This document shows, piece by piece, positions 17,911 to 27,875 of a stretch of DNA of 42,267 bases. The notes under the pieces were generated by a model. It did not search any database and was not told where the DNA came from. It saw only the letters and a list, made by a program, of their open reading frames with translations. Source of the DNA: Comamonadaceae bacterium (GTDB lineage: Bacteria; Pseudomonadota; Gammaproteobacteria; Burkholderiales; Burkholderiaceae_C); assembly GCA_947451385.1 (NCBI GenBank), contig CANFYZ010000027.1, positions 1 to 42,267 of the forward strand. The letters are read 5' to 3'. Both the position numbers and the translations under genes were made by a program. The first letter of the stretch is position 1; every line of letters begins with the position of its first letter.

Positions 17911-17928
17911 CGTCATTCGTGAATGACG
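17911..17928. promoter_or_regulatory. Palindrome upstream of efflux operon (putative operator)
   Basis: CGTCATTCGTGAATGACG: eight-base perfect inverted arms around a GT centre, ending 12 bases before the czcC start in a strongly AT-rich 120-bp gap. Position and symmetry suggest a repressor site. No regulator gene is adjacent. The arms face the opposite way to the CusR/CopR box (ATGACA...TGTCAT), so I do not assign it to that family. Confidence 0.5.
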
Positions 17929-17989
17929 GTAAATGTAGAGCAGAAATGACGTAAGAAAAACCAGAAAAATAAAGACTTTAATGTCGTAA
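17922..17989 (-). repeat. Three direct repeats TTACGwCATT upstream of efflux operon
   Basis: Read on the minus strand, TTACGACATT (17980-17989), TTACGTCATT (17945-17954) and TTACCGTCATT (17922-17932) recur before the efflux operon. The third overlaps the palindrome at 17911-17928. Direct repeats of this type are common binding arrays for response regulators. Function is inferred. Confidence 0.45.
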
Positions 17990-18021
17990 AAACCGAAATA
18001 TAAGACAGGCCGTGCTGCGGC

Positions 18022-18507
18022 TCAATGGCCCAGCGCAGCCTCAATGTCCTGGGCGATTTTCTTGGGCGCATCTTGCGGCGCATAGCGCTTGATCACGCGG
18101 CCATCTTTGCCCACCAGAAACTTGGTGAAGTTCCATTTGATGCCTTTGCTGCCCAAGATGCCCGGGGCTTCGGCGGTCAGCCATTGGTAGAGCGGGTGCG
18201 CGTCATCGCCGTTGACTTTGATTTTTTCCATCATCTGAAAGCTCACGCCGTAATTGCGCTGACAAAAAGCGCCAATCTCTTCGTTGCTCCCGGGGTCTTG
18301 GCTGCCAAATTGGTTGCACGGAAAACCCAATACCGCCAAGCCTTGGGTCCCGAACTGTTGGTGCAATTGCTCCAGTCCGGCAAATTGGGGCGTGAAGCCG
18401 CAGGCACTGGCGGTGTTGACAATCAGCATCACCTGGCCGCGGTAGGTCGACAGGGCAACGGGCTGGCCGTCGATGGCCAGGGCTTCAAAGTCATAGATCG
18501 ATGGCAT
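18022..18507 (-). CDS. Glutathione peroxidase family protein
   Basis: 161-residue thioredoxin-fold peroxidase of the GPx/BtuE family, reducing hydroperoxides with thiols (glutathione or thioredoxin). The catalytic residue is cysteine, not selenocysteine: NTASACGFTPQ with Cys36. The partner motifs GFPCNQFGSQDPG (Gln) and KWNFTKFLV (Trp, Asn) are present. No signal peptide, so cytoplasmic. The ATG at 18507 has AAGGAG seven bases upstream; a TTG two codons earlier is rejected. It is 44 bp downstream of the EamA gene on the same strand and may be co-transcribed with it. Confidence 0.93.
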   Translation of the reverse strand: MPSIYDFEALAIDGQPVALSTYRGQVMLIVNTASACGFTPQFAGLEQLHQQFGTQGLAVLGFPCNQFGSQDPGSNEEIGAFCQRNYGVSFQMMEKIKVNGDDAHPLYQWLTAEAPGILGSKGIKWNFTKFLVGKDGRVIKRYAPQDAPKKIAQDIEAALGH

Positions 18508-18551
18508 GAACAAGCTCCTTGGGTGTCAGGCACAAAACGCCTCGCAGGCGG

Positions 18552-19448
18552 TCAGTGTGGCTGCTGTGCAGGGTTTTTGGGGGGGGGCCAGATGGACAAC
18601 AGGGCTGCGCAAACGATCAGCCCACCGCCCCACAGAATGTTGGCGCTCAATTGTGCACTGCCCAGCCACACTGCCGACAGGCTGGCAAAAACAATCTCCG
18701 ACAGCATCACCAACGCGGTGGTTTGCGCGCTCAAGCGGGCCGCACCGTATTGCAGTGCCAGATTGCCGAGCAAAAAAGCCAGCGACAAGAGCAGTACCTG
18801 AGGGGCCCAAGTGGCACTGAGTTCGGGCAAGGGGGCCACCTGACCCCAACTGACCCCGACCACCGCGGTCAGGCTGGCCATGAGGGTCCCCCCGCCAAAC
18901 ATCGCCAGCATGCGTGCCGGCTCGGGCGAGTCGTGCAACTTGCGCAGCAGCGCGTTGGTCAAGGCAAAACAAAAACCGCCCATCAGGGCCAAGGCGTCGG
19001 CGGTGGATTCGGGTACGGGCCAAGGGGTCTCGGGTTTTTTCAGCACCAGGGCCACGCCCGCCAAAGCCAGCACCAACCGCAGCCCGGCGCGGCGGGTGGG
19101 TTTTTCGCCCAGCAGCCACCAGGCAATCACAATCGACCACGCGGGCATGAGGTAAAACAGCAGCACCACCCGCACCACATCGCCAATGGTGACGGCCCAG
19201 TTGAAGCCCACGTTGGTCAGGCCGGAGGCCAAAATCAACAGCCACAGCCAAGGGTGTGCGCGCCATCCTTGTGTGGCATTCGGCTTCAGCGCCCAGATCA
19301 CCGCCATACACAGACCGTAGACCAGTGCGGTGGACCACAAGGGGTGCAGGCCTTGGGCTTGCAATTGTTGGAAGGGCCACCAAGACACGCCCCAGACCAA
19401 GGCGTTCAGCATCAGTGCCGCAACGGCCAAGCCAGGACGCTTTGTCAT
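18552..19448 (-). CDS. EamA/DMT family permease
   Basis: 298-residue drug/metabolite-superfamily transporter with ten hydrophobic segments in two EamA repeats (about residues 10-140 and 150-285). N-terminal ALVWGVSWWPFQ is typical. Substrate cannot be told. The 3' end contains a run of nine identical bases (C on the coding strand, G at 18579-18587 on the plus strand) shortly before the stop, so the C-terminal residues could be sensitive to slippage. It lies 29 bp after lplT. Confidence 0.87.
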   Translation of the reverse strand: MTKRPGLAVAALMLNALVWGVSWWPFQQLQAQGLHPLWSTALVYGLCMAVIWALKPNATQGWRAHPWLWLLILASGLTNVGFNWAVTIGDVVRVVLLFYLMPAWSIVIAWWLLGEKPTRRAGLRLVLALAGVALVLKKPETPWPVPESTADALALMGGFCFALTNALLRKLHDSPEPARMLAMFGGGTLMASLTAVVGVSWGQVAPLPELSATWAPQVLLLSLAFLLGNLALQYGAARLSAQTTALVMLSEIVFASLSAVWLGSAQLSANILWGGGLIVCAALLSIWPPPKNPAQQPH

Positions 19449-19477
19449 CGTGTGTCAGACATGCGCGGGCAGGGCAA

Positions 19478-20761
19478 TCAGCCGTGCATTTGGTCGTTTT
19501 TGGCCAAAGCCGTGAGGTGGTCCACCACGTCTTTGTGGGCCACGCAGTTGTGTGCATGCCACTTTTGAATCACCCACATTACGCCCGCGACCAGCAGGCC
19601 AAAAGCGGTGATGGCCCCGAAGGCCGACAGGCCCAAGCCGGTAGACAGGCTGTAAAAGCCGCCCAGCGCCAGGATGCAGGCTTGCTCGTTGAAGTTCTGC
19701 ACCGCGATCGAGCGGCCTGCCCCCATCAGGTTGTGCCCGCGGTGTTGCAGCAGGGCGTTCATGGGCACCACCAAAAAGCCGCCGATCGCGCCCAACAAAA
19801 TCAAAAACGGTGCAGCCGCCCAGACGTTGGTGATGAAGTTCATCGCCACCACCAAGAGGCCCATGGCGATGCCCAGTGGAATCACACGCGTGGCTTGGTA
19901 CAGCTTCATGCGCAGCGAAGCCACCACCGCCCCCACGGCCGTGCCGATGGCCACCACCCCCACCAGGCTGGAGGCTTGGGTGGTGCTGTAGCCCAGGGCT
20001 GCGGCACTCCAGGCCAAGACGATGTAGCGCAAATTGCCCGACACACCCCAGAACAAGGTGGTGGTGGCCAAAGAAATCTGGCCCAACCGGTCTTTCCACA
20101 AGCGGGTGTTGCATTGCCAAAAATCGGGCAGCAAGGCCACCAGGTTCTTTGGCAAAGGACGCAGCACGGCATCGGTTTGGGGAATGCGGGTGTTGAACCA
20201 AGCCGCCAGGGCGTACACCAAGATCAGCAGGGCAATCGCCGCTTCGGGCGCGGTGTCGATGCCGGTGTCTATGAAGGGCACATCCAGGGTCAAGAGCAAG
20301 TTGGCCGCATTCGCGCTGACCAGTTGACCGCCCACCAGTACGCCCAAAATGATGGAGGCGATGGTCAGGCCCTCGATCCAGCCGTTGGCTTTGACCAATT
20401 GCGAGGGCGGCAACAACTCGGTCAAGATGCCGTATTTGGCGGGCGAGTAAGCCGCGGCGCCCAAACCCACAATCGCATAGGACAGCAGCGGGTGGGTGCC
20501 AAACAGCATCATCAGGCAGCCCACCACCTTGATGGCGTTGCTGATGAACATGACTTCACCTTTGGCGCGCGAATCGGCAAAAGCGCCGACGAACGGCGCC
20601 AAAATCACGTAAAACAAGGCAAACATGGGCACCAGAGCGGCACGCTGCCATTCTGCGCCGCCGCTGGTGCGGATCAGTTCAACAGCGGCCACAAACAACG
20701 CGTTGTCGGCCAACGAGCTGAAGAACTGGGCCGCCATGATGGTGAAGAAACCGCGCTTCAT
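19478..20761 (-). CDS. lplT: Lysophospholipid transporter LplT (MFS)
   Basis: 427-residue major-facilitator protein that flips lysophospholipids across the inner membrane for re-acylation. Twelve hydrophobic segments are visible with LplT-like signatures: [16 protein letters not shown] (residues 11-26), [22 protein letters not shown] loop, and [28 protein letters not shown]. No fused acyltransferase domain follows, as in the split E. coli LplT/Aas arrangement. I take ATG 20761 (AGGA five bases upstream); an in-frame GTG at 20788 would add nine residues. It diverges from alr. Confidence 0.88.
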   Translation of the reverse strand: MKRGFFTIMAAQFFSSLADNALFVAAVELIRTSGGAEWQRAALVPMFALFYVILAPFVGAFADSRAKGEVMFISNAIKVVGCLMMLFGTHPLLSYAIVGLGAAAYSPAKYGILTELLPPSQLVKANGWIEGLTIASIILGVLVGGQLVSANAANLLLTLDVPFIDTGIDTAPEAAIALLILVYALAAWFNTRIPQTDAVLRPLPKNLVALLPDFWQCNTRLWKDRLGQISLATTTLFWGVSGNLRYIVLAWSAAALGYSTTQASSLVGVVAIGTAVGAVVASLRMKLYQATRVIPLGIAMGLLVVAMNFITNVWAAAPFLILLGAIGGFLVVPMNALLQHRGHNLMGAGRSIAVQNFNEQACILALGGFYSLSTGLGLSAFGAITAFGLLVAGVMWVIQKWHAHNCVAHKDVVDHLTALAKNDQMHG

Positions 20762-20915
20762 GAAATCCTGTGGTGAGAGGGCGGCCACAGAGCCACGCCA
20801 AAGTCTGAACAGAGAGACAAGTTCTCAGGTGCAAGGGTTATATCACGGCGCTGCAGTGCCACAATGGCGGTTATTTGGAACCCCTGAGGCCGTCTTGGCC
20901 CCGACTGCTCAACCC

Positions 20916-22034
20916 ATGCCCAGACCGATACAGGCCACGATTCATCAGGGCGCTTTGCGCCACAACTTGGCCCGCACCCGACTGGCCGCGCCCGATGCCC
21001 AAGTCTGGGCGGTGGTCAAAGCCAATGCTTATGGGCACGGCATTGAGCGGGTCTTTGAAGGGCTGCGCGGGGCCGATGGTTTTGCGCTGCTGGACTTGGC
21101 CGAGGCCGAGCAGGTGCGTGCCTTGGGCTGGCGCGGTCCGGTTTTGTTGTTGGAAGGCGTGTTTGAAGCACGTGATCTGGAGCTGTGCTCGCGCTTGCAC
21201 CTGTGGCACACCGTGCACTGCGACGAGCAAATCGACATGCTGGCCTTGCACAAAACGCACGAACCGCACCGCGTGTTTCTGAAAATGAACTCGGGCATGA
21301 ACCGCTTGGGATTTGCGCCGCAGCGCTTTCGCTCGGCTTGGACCCGACTGAACGCGTTGCCCCAAGTCGACGAAATCTCGCTCATCACCCATTTCAGTGA
21401 CGCGGACGGCCCTAAGGGCATTGCCGCGCAAATGGCCCGCTTTGAGTTGGCCACCTGCGATTTGCCCGGAGAGCGCAGCCTCTGCAACAGTGCCGCGTCT
21501 TTGCGGCACGCTGGTCAATCCGCCGTCAGAGCGGACTGGATTCGCCCAGGCATTGCGCTGTATGGCAGCGCGCCCGACTTTCCTGAGCACGATGCTGCGC
21601 ACTGGGGCCTGCAAGCGGCCATGAGCCTGAACGCCCGCATCATTGCCGTGCAACAGCTGCAGCCGGGCGACAGCGTCGGCTATGGCTCGCAGTTTGTTGC
21701 TGATCGCGCCATGCGCGTGGGCGTGGTGGCCTGTGGTTACGCCGACGGTTATCCCCGCCTGTGTCCTACCGGCACCCCGGTGTTGGTGGACGGGGTGCGC
21801 AGTCGCACGCTGGGCCGGGTCAGCATGGACATGCTGGTGGTCGACCTGACGGACCAGGCCGAAGCCGGTGTCGGCAGCACCGTCACCCTGTGGGGTCATG
21901 CGGCCAACGGCCAGCTGCTGTGCATTGACGAAGTGGCACAAGCTGCGGGCACCTTGGCGTATGAGCTCATGTGTGCTTTGTCTTCTCGTGTGCAGGTGCA
22001 GGTGGTCGAAGGCCAGGGTTTGCAGCCCGAGTGA
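20916..22034 (+). CDS. alr: Alanine racemase
   Basis: 372-residue PLP-dependent alanine racemase supplying D-alanine for peptidoglycan. The PLP lysine is Lys35 in [11 protein letters not shown], and the catalytic tyrosine from the C-terminal domain is Tyr256 in SVGYGSQF. The usual [18 protein letters not shown] and [10 protein letters not shown] motifs are present. The reading frame is open far upstream, but ATG 20916 gives the standard short N-terminus ([10 protein letters not shown]). It is followed by an EamA permease gene 34 bp downstream and diverges from lplT. Confidence 0.96.
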   Translation: MPRPIQATIHQGALRHNLARTRLAAPDAQVWAVVKANAYGHGIERVFEGLRGADGFALLDLAEAEQVRALGWRGPVLLLEGVFEARDLELCSRLHLWHTVHCDEQIDMLALHKTHEPHRVFLKMNSGMNRLGFAPQRFRSAWTRLNALPQVDEISLITHFSDADGPKGIAAQMARFELATCDLPGERSLCNSAASLRHAGQSAVRADWIRPGIALYGSAPDFPEHDAAHWGLQAAMSLNARIIAVQQLQPGDSVGYGSQFVADRAMRVGVVACGYADGYPRLCPTGTPVLVDGVRSRTLGRVSMDMLVVDLTDQAEAGVGSTVTLWGHAANGQLLCIDEVAQAAGTLAYELMCALSSRVQVQVVEGQGLQPE

Positions 22035-22068
22035 CAGGCCCGCAGGGCCAACCCGGCGACAATCGCGT

Positions 22069-23010
22069 ATGCCCCATCGCCAGCCGCACCCCCACGACCG
22101 ATTGGCCTTGTGGGTGGCCCTGTCCCTGATCGTCATCTGGGGCGGCAACTTCACGCTGCAGAAATACCTGTTTCACCTCATGTCGCCCGCCGGGTTTTTG
22201 CTGGCGCGTTACAGCCTGATGCCGCTGTTTGCATTGGCCTTGATGCGTTGGCGCTGTGGCCGTTGGCTGCCGCCCCTGCCGCGCCAAGCCCTGCTGCAAT
22301 TGGCCGGGCTGGGCTTGGTCGGCCATTCCTTGCACGTGGGCTTGGTCACCTTTGGCATCCATTGGTCTACCGCTTTTTCCAGCGCCGTGATTTTGGCCTG
22401 TGGTCCGGTGTTCACTTTGCTGATCTTGCGGTTCAAAGGCGTGGAGCGCTTAAAGCCTGCGCAGATTGGCGGCGTCGCGCTGGCGCTGTTGGGCGTGTTG
22501 CTGTTTTTGTCAGACAAGCTGCTCGGCGGTCAATGGCGTGCCGGCGGTGGCGACCTGGTGCTGCTGGTGGCCGCCAGCTTGTTCTCTTATTACACCGTCG
22601 CGGCCAAACCCATGATGCAACGCCATGGCCCCGTGTTGACCATGGGCTACGCCACCCTGCTCGGCGGTTTGCCCTTGCTGCTCGTGTCGATTCCCTTGGG
22701 CTGGGACGCACCCTGGGCGCTGCTCGGTGCCTGGGACTGGTTTGGCGTGCTGTGGGCGGTGCTGGTGTCGGCCTTTTTAGGCTGGTTGGCCTGGGGCTGG
22801 ATCAACCAGGTGCGCGGCGTGGCCAGGACCGCGCCCTTGATGTATCTGATGCCGCCCATGGCCGGTTTGTTTGCGTGGGCTTTGTCGGGCGAGCACTACA
22901 GTTGGACCAAGATCGCTGCCGCCGGTGTGATCTTGCTGGGCGTGGCCTTGGCCCAATACGCCGGGCAGATGCGCTGGCCTGCGGCGCTGGTGCGCCGTGA
23001 GAATCCTTAA
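22069..23010 (+). CDS. EamA/DMT family permease
   Basis: 313-residue drug/metabolite transporter with about ten membrane helices in two EamA repeats. The first helix carries LIVIWGGNFTLQKYLF, and the late segment AFLGWLAWGWINQVRGVARTAPLMYLMPPMAGLFAW matches the second repeat. The frame is open from 21868, but earlier starts fall inside alr and ATG 22069 gives a normal N-terminus. Probably co-transcribed with alr. Substrate unknown. It is a different subfamily from the EamA protein at 18552. Confidence 0.88.
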   Translation: MPHRQPHPHDRLALWVALSLIVIWGGNFTLQKYLFHLMSPAGFLLARYSLMPLFALALMRWRCGRWLPPLPRQALLQLAGLGLVGHSLHVGLVTFGIHWSTAFSSAVILACGPVFTLLILRFKGVERLKPAQIGGVALALLGVLLFLSDKLLGGQWRAGGGDLVLLVAASLFSYYTVAAKPMMQRHGPVLTMGYATLLGGLPLLLVSIPLGWDAPWALLGAWDWFGVLWAVLVSAFLGWLAWGWINQVRGVARTAPLMYLMPPMAGLFAWALSGEHYSWTKIAAAGVILLGVALAQYAGQMRWPAALVRRENP

Positions 23011-23035
23011 CGCTTCAGGGTTCAGGATTCGGGGT

Positions 23036-23797
23036 TCAGAGTTTGAACCAGGTGTCGTAGCTGGTTTTCACAATCAGCGCGGCCACCACGCCGATAAAGA
23101 CGATGCGCACAAAACCGGCACCGTGTTTCAGCGCCAAGCGGGTGCCGATCAAGCTGCCCACGATGTTGGCCAGCGCCATGGCCAGCGCCAAATGCCACCA
23201 GACCTGGCCCTGTATCGCAAACAACACCAGCGCCGACAAATTGGTGGCGGTGTTGACCAATTTGGCCGAAGCCGAAGCGTTTAAAAAGTCAAAGCCCATG
23301 ATGCGCACAAACGCAAACACCAAAAAACTGCCGGTGCCGGGGCCAAAAAAACCATCGTAAAAACCAATCACCAAGCCAATGGCCGCTGCAGCCCCTGCCG
23401 CCTGTCTGCCGCTGAAGCGCGGCGCATGGTGGCGGCCCAAATCCTTTTTGGCCAAGGTGTAGCCGAGCAACAAGAGCAACAAAAAAGGCAGCGCTTTGCG
23501 AAAGATGGACGGGTCGATCCATTGCACCGCCGCCGCACCGCACAGCGACCCGACCACCCCGGCCACAGCCGCAGGCAGCAAGGCGGGCCAAGGCAGGTGC
23601 ACTTTGCGGCTGTATTGCACGGTGGCAAAAGCGGTGCCCCAAACGGAGGCGCTTTTGTTGGTGCCCAACAAGGTCACGGGGGCGGCGGTGGGAAAAGTGG
23701 CAAACAGCGCGGGGACCAAAATCAAACCGCCGCCGCCCACGATCGAGTCGACCAAACCGGCCAACATCGAGGCCAGCGAAACAATCAGTAATTCCAT
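23036..23797 (-). CDS. TSUP family permease (TauE/SafE, YfcA-like)
   Basis: 253-residue membrane protein of the TauE/SafE family, implicated in export or uptake of sulfite, sulfoacetate and other anions. The duplicated family motif is visible: AGLVDSIVGGGGLILVPAL near the N-terminus and GFYDGFFGPGTGSFLVFAF in the second half. I start at ATG 23797; a start at 23824 would add nine polar residues (MEARCDNPR) before the first helix. It converges with the EamA gene (25 bp). Substrate not predictable. Confidence 0.9.
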   Translation of the reverse strand: MELLIVSLASMLAGLVDSIVGGGGLILVPALFATFPTAAPVTLLGTNKSASVWGTAFATVQYSRKVHLPWPALLPAAVAGVVGSLCGAAAVQWIDPSIFRKALPFLLLLLLGYTLAKKDLGRHHAPRFSGRQAAGAAAAIGLVIGFYDGFFGPGTGSFLVFAFVRIMGFDFLNASASAKLVNTATNLSALVLFAIQGQVWWHLALAMALANIVGSLIGTRLALKHGAGFVRIVFIGVVAALIVKTSYDTWFKL

Positions 23798-23833
23798 GCG
23801 GGGATTGTCGCATCGGGCCTCCAACGGCCGCGC

Positions 23834-23859
23834 AAAAAAAACGCCGCATCAAGCGGCGT
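23834..23859 (-). terminator. Rho-independent terminator, minus strand
   Basis: On the minus strand ACGCCGC pairs with GCGGCGT around a five-base loop, followed by eight T (plus-strand A run 23834-23841). It lies downstream of the GMC gene and upstream of the TauE gene, so it should end the mmsA-GMC transcript about 230 bp after the GMC stop. Confidence 0.8.
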
Positions 23860-24086
23860 GTGTGAAGTCTGCATCGTGAGTCGATGTCTGTGTATCGTTC
23901 GATTTTTCGGATGTCTCCTCGGTCCCTCGTGGTGACCAGACCAGACTGCAGTCCGTCATCGAGTGGGGTGACTGTAATGCCCCGCGATGGTGCATTGGAT
24001 CAGGGATTTCCCGTGTTTCGACGGCTTTTTCAGCCCCACAGTGGCCAGCCGGCCCCGGTGCTGGGCTGGCCAGCGACTACAAGGGC
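23860..24086. other. Non-coding gap with inverted repeat
   Basis: About 230 bp between the GMC stop and the terminator at 23834-23859. The only clear structure is a perfect nine-base inverted repeat, TGGCCAGCC (24042-24050) and GGCTGGCCA (24064-24072), which could form a hairpin in the 3' UTR of the GMC message. I see no convincing gene; open frames here lack family features. Confidence 0.5.
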
Positions 24087-25796
24087 TCAATTCGCCGCGT
24101 CGCTGGCGATCCAATGCGCGGCTTTTTCGGCCATCATCAGCGTCGGGCTGTTGGTATTGCCACTGGTGATGGTGGGCATCACGCCGGCATCCACTACGCG
24201 CAAACCGGCCACCCCGCGCACCCGCAAGCGGCTGTCCACCACGGCCAGGGGGTCATCGTCGCGGCCCATGCGGGTGGTGCCCACCGGGTGAAAGATGGTG
24301 CTGGCAATGTCACCGGCCAGCTTGGCCAGTTCTTCGTCGCTTTGGTATTGCACGCCGGGTTTGAACTCCTCGGGTTCAAACGGCTGCATCGCCGCTTGCG
24401 CCATGATGCGGCGCGTCACGCGCAAACTGTCGGCGGCCACCTTGCGGTCTTCATCGGTCGAAAGGTAGTTGGGCGCAATTGCCGGTGCATCTTCAAAACG
24501 GTTGCTCTTGATGTGCACTGTGCCCCGGCTGCTCGGGTTCAGGTTGCACACGCTGGCGGTGATGGCCGGGAAACTGTGCAGCGGCTCACCAAATGCATCC
24601 AGGCTCAGGGGTTGCACGTGGTACTGGATGTTGGCGTGCGGTTGCGCCGGGTCGCTCTTGGTGAACGCCCCCAATTGGCTGGGCGCCATGCTCATCGGAC
24701 CGGTGCGTTTCATGGCGTATTCCAGTCCGATCATGGCTTTGCCCCACAAACTGTTCGCCATGGTGTTCAGCGTTTTGGCGTGCTTGACCTTGTAGACCGA
24801 GCGAATTTGCAAATGGTCTTGCAGGTTCGCACCCACGCCAGGCAAGTCGTGCACCACGGGCACAATTTTCTCGTGCAACAAAGCCGCTGGGCCGATGCCC
24901 GAAAGCTGCAAAATTTGCGCCGAGCCAATGCTGCCAGCGCTCAAAATCACCTCGCGCGTCGCGTGCACGGTGACCATTTCCACACCGGTCCAAACCTGTG
25001 CGCCGGTGCAGCGTTTGCGGCCATCGGCTGGGGTCTCGATCAGCAGCTTGGCCACCTGGGCTTTGTTCCACAGCTCGAAATTGGGGCGCGCATAACAGGT
25101 CGGCCGCAAAAAGGCTTTGGCCGTATTCCAGCGCCACCCGTCTTTTTGGTTGACCTCGAAATAGCTCACCCCTTCGTTGTTGCCCCGGTTGAAGTCGTCG
25201 GTGGCCGGAATGCCCGCTTGCTGTGCGGCCTCGGCAAACGCATCCAGCACGTCCCAGCGCAGGCGTTGCTTTTCAATGCGCCATTCACCCCCCGCTTGCC
25301 GCCCTTTCAGGGTGTGGATGTAGCTGCCGGGGGGCGCACCGGGGACCATCAAGCTCGGGCGTGTGCCTTTGGCGCCGTGGAAGGCATTGGCCCCTTTGTA
25401 GTGGTCTTCGTGCAGCTGAAAGTAGGGCAGCGCTTGCTCCCAGCACCAAGCGGCGTCGCCGGTGATCTGCGCCCACTGGTCGTAATCACGCGACTGACCG
25501 CGCATGTAAATCATGCCGTTGATGCTCGAGCAACCGCCCAACACCTTGCCGCGCGGGTAGCGCAGGCTGCGGCCATTCAGGCCGGCGGTGGGCTCGGTCT
25601 CGTACAGCCAATCGGTGCGCGGATTGCCAATGCAATACAGGTAGCCCACCGGAATATGCACCCAGTGGTAATCGTCTTTTTTACCCGCTTCGATCAGCAG
25701 CACGCGCTTGCTGGCATCGGCACTCAAGCGGTTGGCCAGCAGGCTGCCCGCGGTGCCGCCACCAACGATGATGTAGTCAAAGGTGTTTTCGTTCAT
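24087..25796 (-). CDS. GMC-family FAD-dependent alcohol dehydrogenase
   Basis: 569-residue flavoprotein of the glucose-methanol-choline oxidoreductase family, choline-dehydrogenase-like branch. The dinucleotide fold is DYIIVGGGTAG (residues 7-17), with GGCSSINGMIYMRGQ and the C-terminal active site His503 (FHPVGTTRMG) and Asn549 (GNTNSPTLMMAEK). It lies 35 bp downstream of mmsA in the same direction. The pair resembles dddA/dddC and the hpdH-mmsA modules, where a GMC enzyme oxidises 3-hydroxypropionate to malonate semialdehyde and the dehydrogenase makes acetyl-CoA. The family is secure; the substrate is inferred from the neighbour. Confidence 0.9.
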   Translation of the reverse strand: MNENTFDYIIVGGGTAGSLLANRLSADASKRVLLIEAGKKDDYHWVHIPVGYLYCIGNPRTDWLYETEPTAGLNGRSLRYPRGKVLGGCSSINGMIYMRGQSRDYDQWAQITGDAAWCWEQALPYFQLHEDHYKGANAFHGAKGTRPSLMVPGAPPGSYIHTLKGRQAGGEWRIEKQRLRWDVLDAFAEAAQQAGIPATDDFNRGNNEGVSYFEVNQKDGWRWNTAKAFLRPTCYARPNFELWNKAQVAKLLIETPADGRKRCTGAQVWTGVEMVTVHATREVILSAGSIGSAQILQLSGIGPAALLHEKIVPVVHDLPGVGANLQDHLQIRSVYKVKHAKTLNTMANSLWGKAMIGLEYAMKRTGPMSMAPSQLGAFTKSDPAQPHANIQYHVQPLSLDAFGEPLHSFPAITASVCNLNPSSRGTVHIKSNRFEDAPAIAPNYLSTDEDRKVAADSLRVTRRIMAQAAMQPFEPEEFKPGVQYQSDEELAKLAGDIASTIFHPVGTTRMGRDDDPLAVVDSRLRVRGVAGLRVVDAGVMPTITSGNTNSPTLMMAEKAAHWIASDAAN

Positions 25797-25831
25797 GGGC
25801 GCAAGTGTCTCAGAAGCGAGAAGGTGGCAAC

Positions 25832-27343
<1,512 letters not shown>

Positions 27344-27406
27344 GGGGTTCTCCTGAATTTAAAAAATCTCATCAGCCCAAAGTGCAAAGCTGAAAGTTAA
27401 CGCGGC

Positions 27407-27435
27407 AGTTTAGGCAGTCGTTGCTTGGCCCACAA
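27407..27435 (-). promoter_or_regulatory. Sigma-70-like promoter of mmsA
   Basis: On the minus strand TTGTGG (27430-27435), 17 bases, TAAACT (27407-27412). Transcription would start near 27400, about 57 bases before the mmsA ATG. The LysR palindrome at 27450-27479 is then centred near -65, the standard recognition position for LysR activators. Computed by eye. Confidence 0.6.
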
Positions 27436-27449
27436 GGGCTGAATTTTGA

Positions 27450-27479
27450 ATTGATTGTTCAAAATAATGAACAATCAAT
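27450..27479. promoter_or_regulatory. LysR-type operator, copy 1 (mmsA upstream)
   Basis: Perfect 12-base inverted arms, left arm ATTGATTGTTCA, separated by six bases (AAATAA). The core ATTGTTCA-N6-TGAACAAT recurs exactly at 29193-29214 before the intact LysR gene, with a different six-base spacer. It contains the T-N11-A pattern of LysR sites. Likely the regulator's main binding site for mmsA and originally also for the LysR gene. Confidence 0.75.
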
Positions 27480-27482
27480 GCA

Positions 27483-27576
27483 ATGAAGAGAAAAAAATCA
27501 AGGCCCTTGCGCCGTCAGCCTAGGCACTCAGCCTGCTGGCCCAACAGGGCAATTACACCGCGGCGGCGGTCCGCTT
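27483..27576 (+). pseudogene. 5' remnant of a LysR regulator gene
   Basis: This stretch is clearly homologous to the first ~100 bases of the intact LysR gene at 29221. The segment 27534-27569 matches 29273-29308 at 35 of 36 positions, and the homology includes the operator and the ATG. A one-base deletion just after the ATG shifts the frame, so the start yields a short nonsense peptide ending at a TAA. Similarity fades after about 27576, just before the helix-turn-helix would be encoded. It is divergent from mmsA, where its functional regulator would be expected. Confidence 0.8.
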
Positions 27577-27633
27577 CAGCGCAGGTGCGCCAGAGATAAA
27601 TCCCTTAAAAATTTGGGTGAATATCTGAAAAGT

Positions 27634-27661
27634 TTGCGAAATCTGTCAGTTGATTTCTAAT
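27634..27661 (+). promoter_or_regulatory. Sigma-70 promoter of the riboswitch-terC unit
   Basis: TTGCGA (27634-27639), 16 bases, TCTAAT (27656-27661; five of six matches to TATAAT). The expected start, about 27668, coincides with the 5' strand of riboswitch helix P1. Confidence 0.6.
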
Positions 27662-27667
27662 GAGCCC

Positions 27668-27813
27668 ATCGTTGGGGAGTAGCTCAATTTCTTTGTGTTC
27701 AGTTTCAGCCTTCGGGTGCCACAAAGAAATCAACAAATCGTCATGACGGAGTTTTTACTCCCGGTTTGTTGGGCACATAACTGATTTATTACAAGCAAAG
27801 CAAGACCTTCGAT
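27668..27813 (+). ncRNA. yybP-ykoY (Mn2+) riboswitch aptamer
   Basis: The leader carries the hallmark GGGGAGTAGC (27674-27683), a long second helix (ATTTCTTTGTG at 27687-27697 with CACAAAGAAAT at 27720-27730), the conserved ATGACGGAG region (27743-27751) and the 3' strand GCAAGACCTTCGAT (27800-27813), whose CGAT pairs with ATCG at 27668-27671. This is the yybP-ykoY architecture, which senses Mn2+ and is typically found before TerC/Alx/MntP-type genes, as here. Family identification is by recall of the consensus; the pairings were checked by eye. Confidence 0.85.
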
Positions 27814-27873
27814 CTCACGTGCCGTGCCCGGACTTTGTCTGGCGTGGTTTGTTCGGATCGTTATCGAGGTCTT
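27802..27873 (+). promoter_or_regulatory. Expression platform sequestering the terC Shine-Dalgarno
   Basis: AAGACCT (27802-27808) and CGAT (27810-27813) of the aptamer's 3' strand can pair with ATCGAGGTCTT (27863-27873), leaving one bulged T. The latter contains GAGG, the ribosome-binding site of terC (ATG 27876). When Mn2+ stabilises the aptamer, the 3' strand is used in P1 and the site is freed. This predicts a translational ON switch, as for E. coli alx and mntP. Confidence 0.7.
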
Positions 27874-27875
27874 AC

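Noticed and set aside
17911..17928. CusR/CopR box before the efflux operon
   Set aside because: The CusR-type box has inward arms ATGAC...GTCAT. Here the order is reversed (GTCAT...ATGAC) and the spacing differs.
27483..27600. A small real gene in the mmsA upstream region
   Set aside because: The frame after ATG 27483 is the shifted reading of a LysR 5' end and stops quickly; it has no ribosome-binding site and no protein-like composition.
27819..27875. GTG 27819 as the terC start
   Set aside because: It lies in the riboswitch expression platform, lacks a Shine-Dalgarno and adds a polar N-terminus before the first TerC helix. ATG 27876 has GAGG at the right distance.
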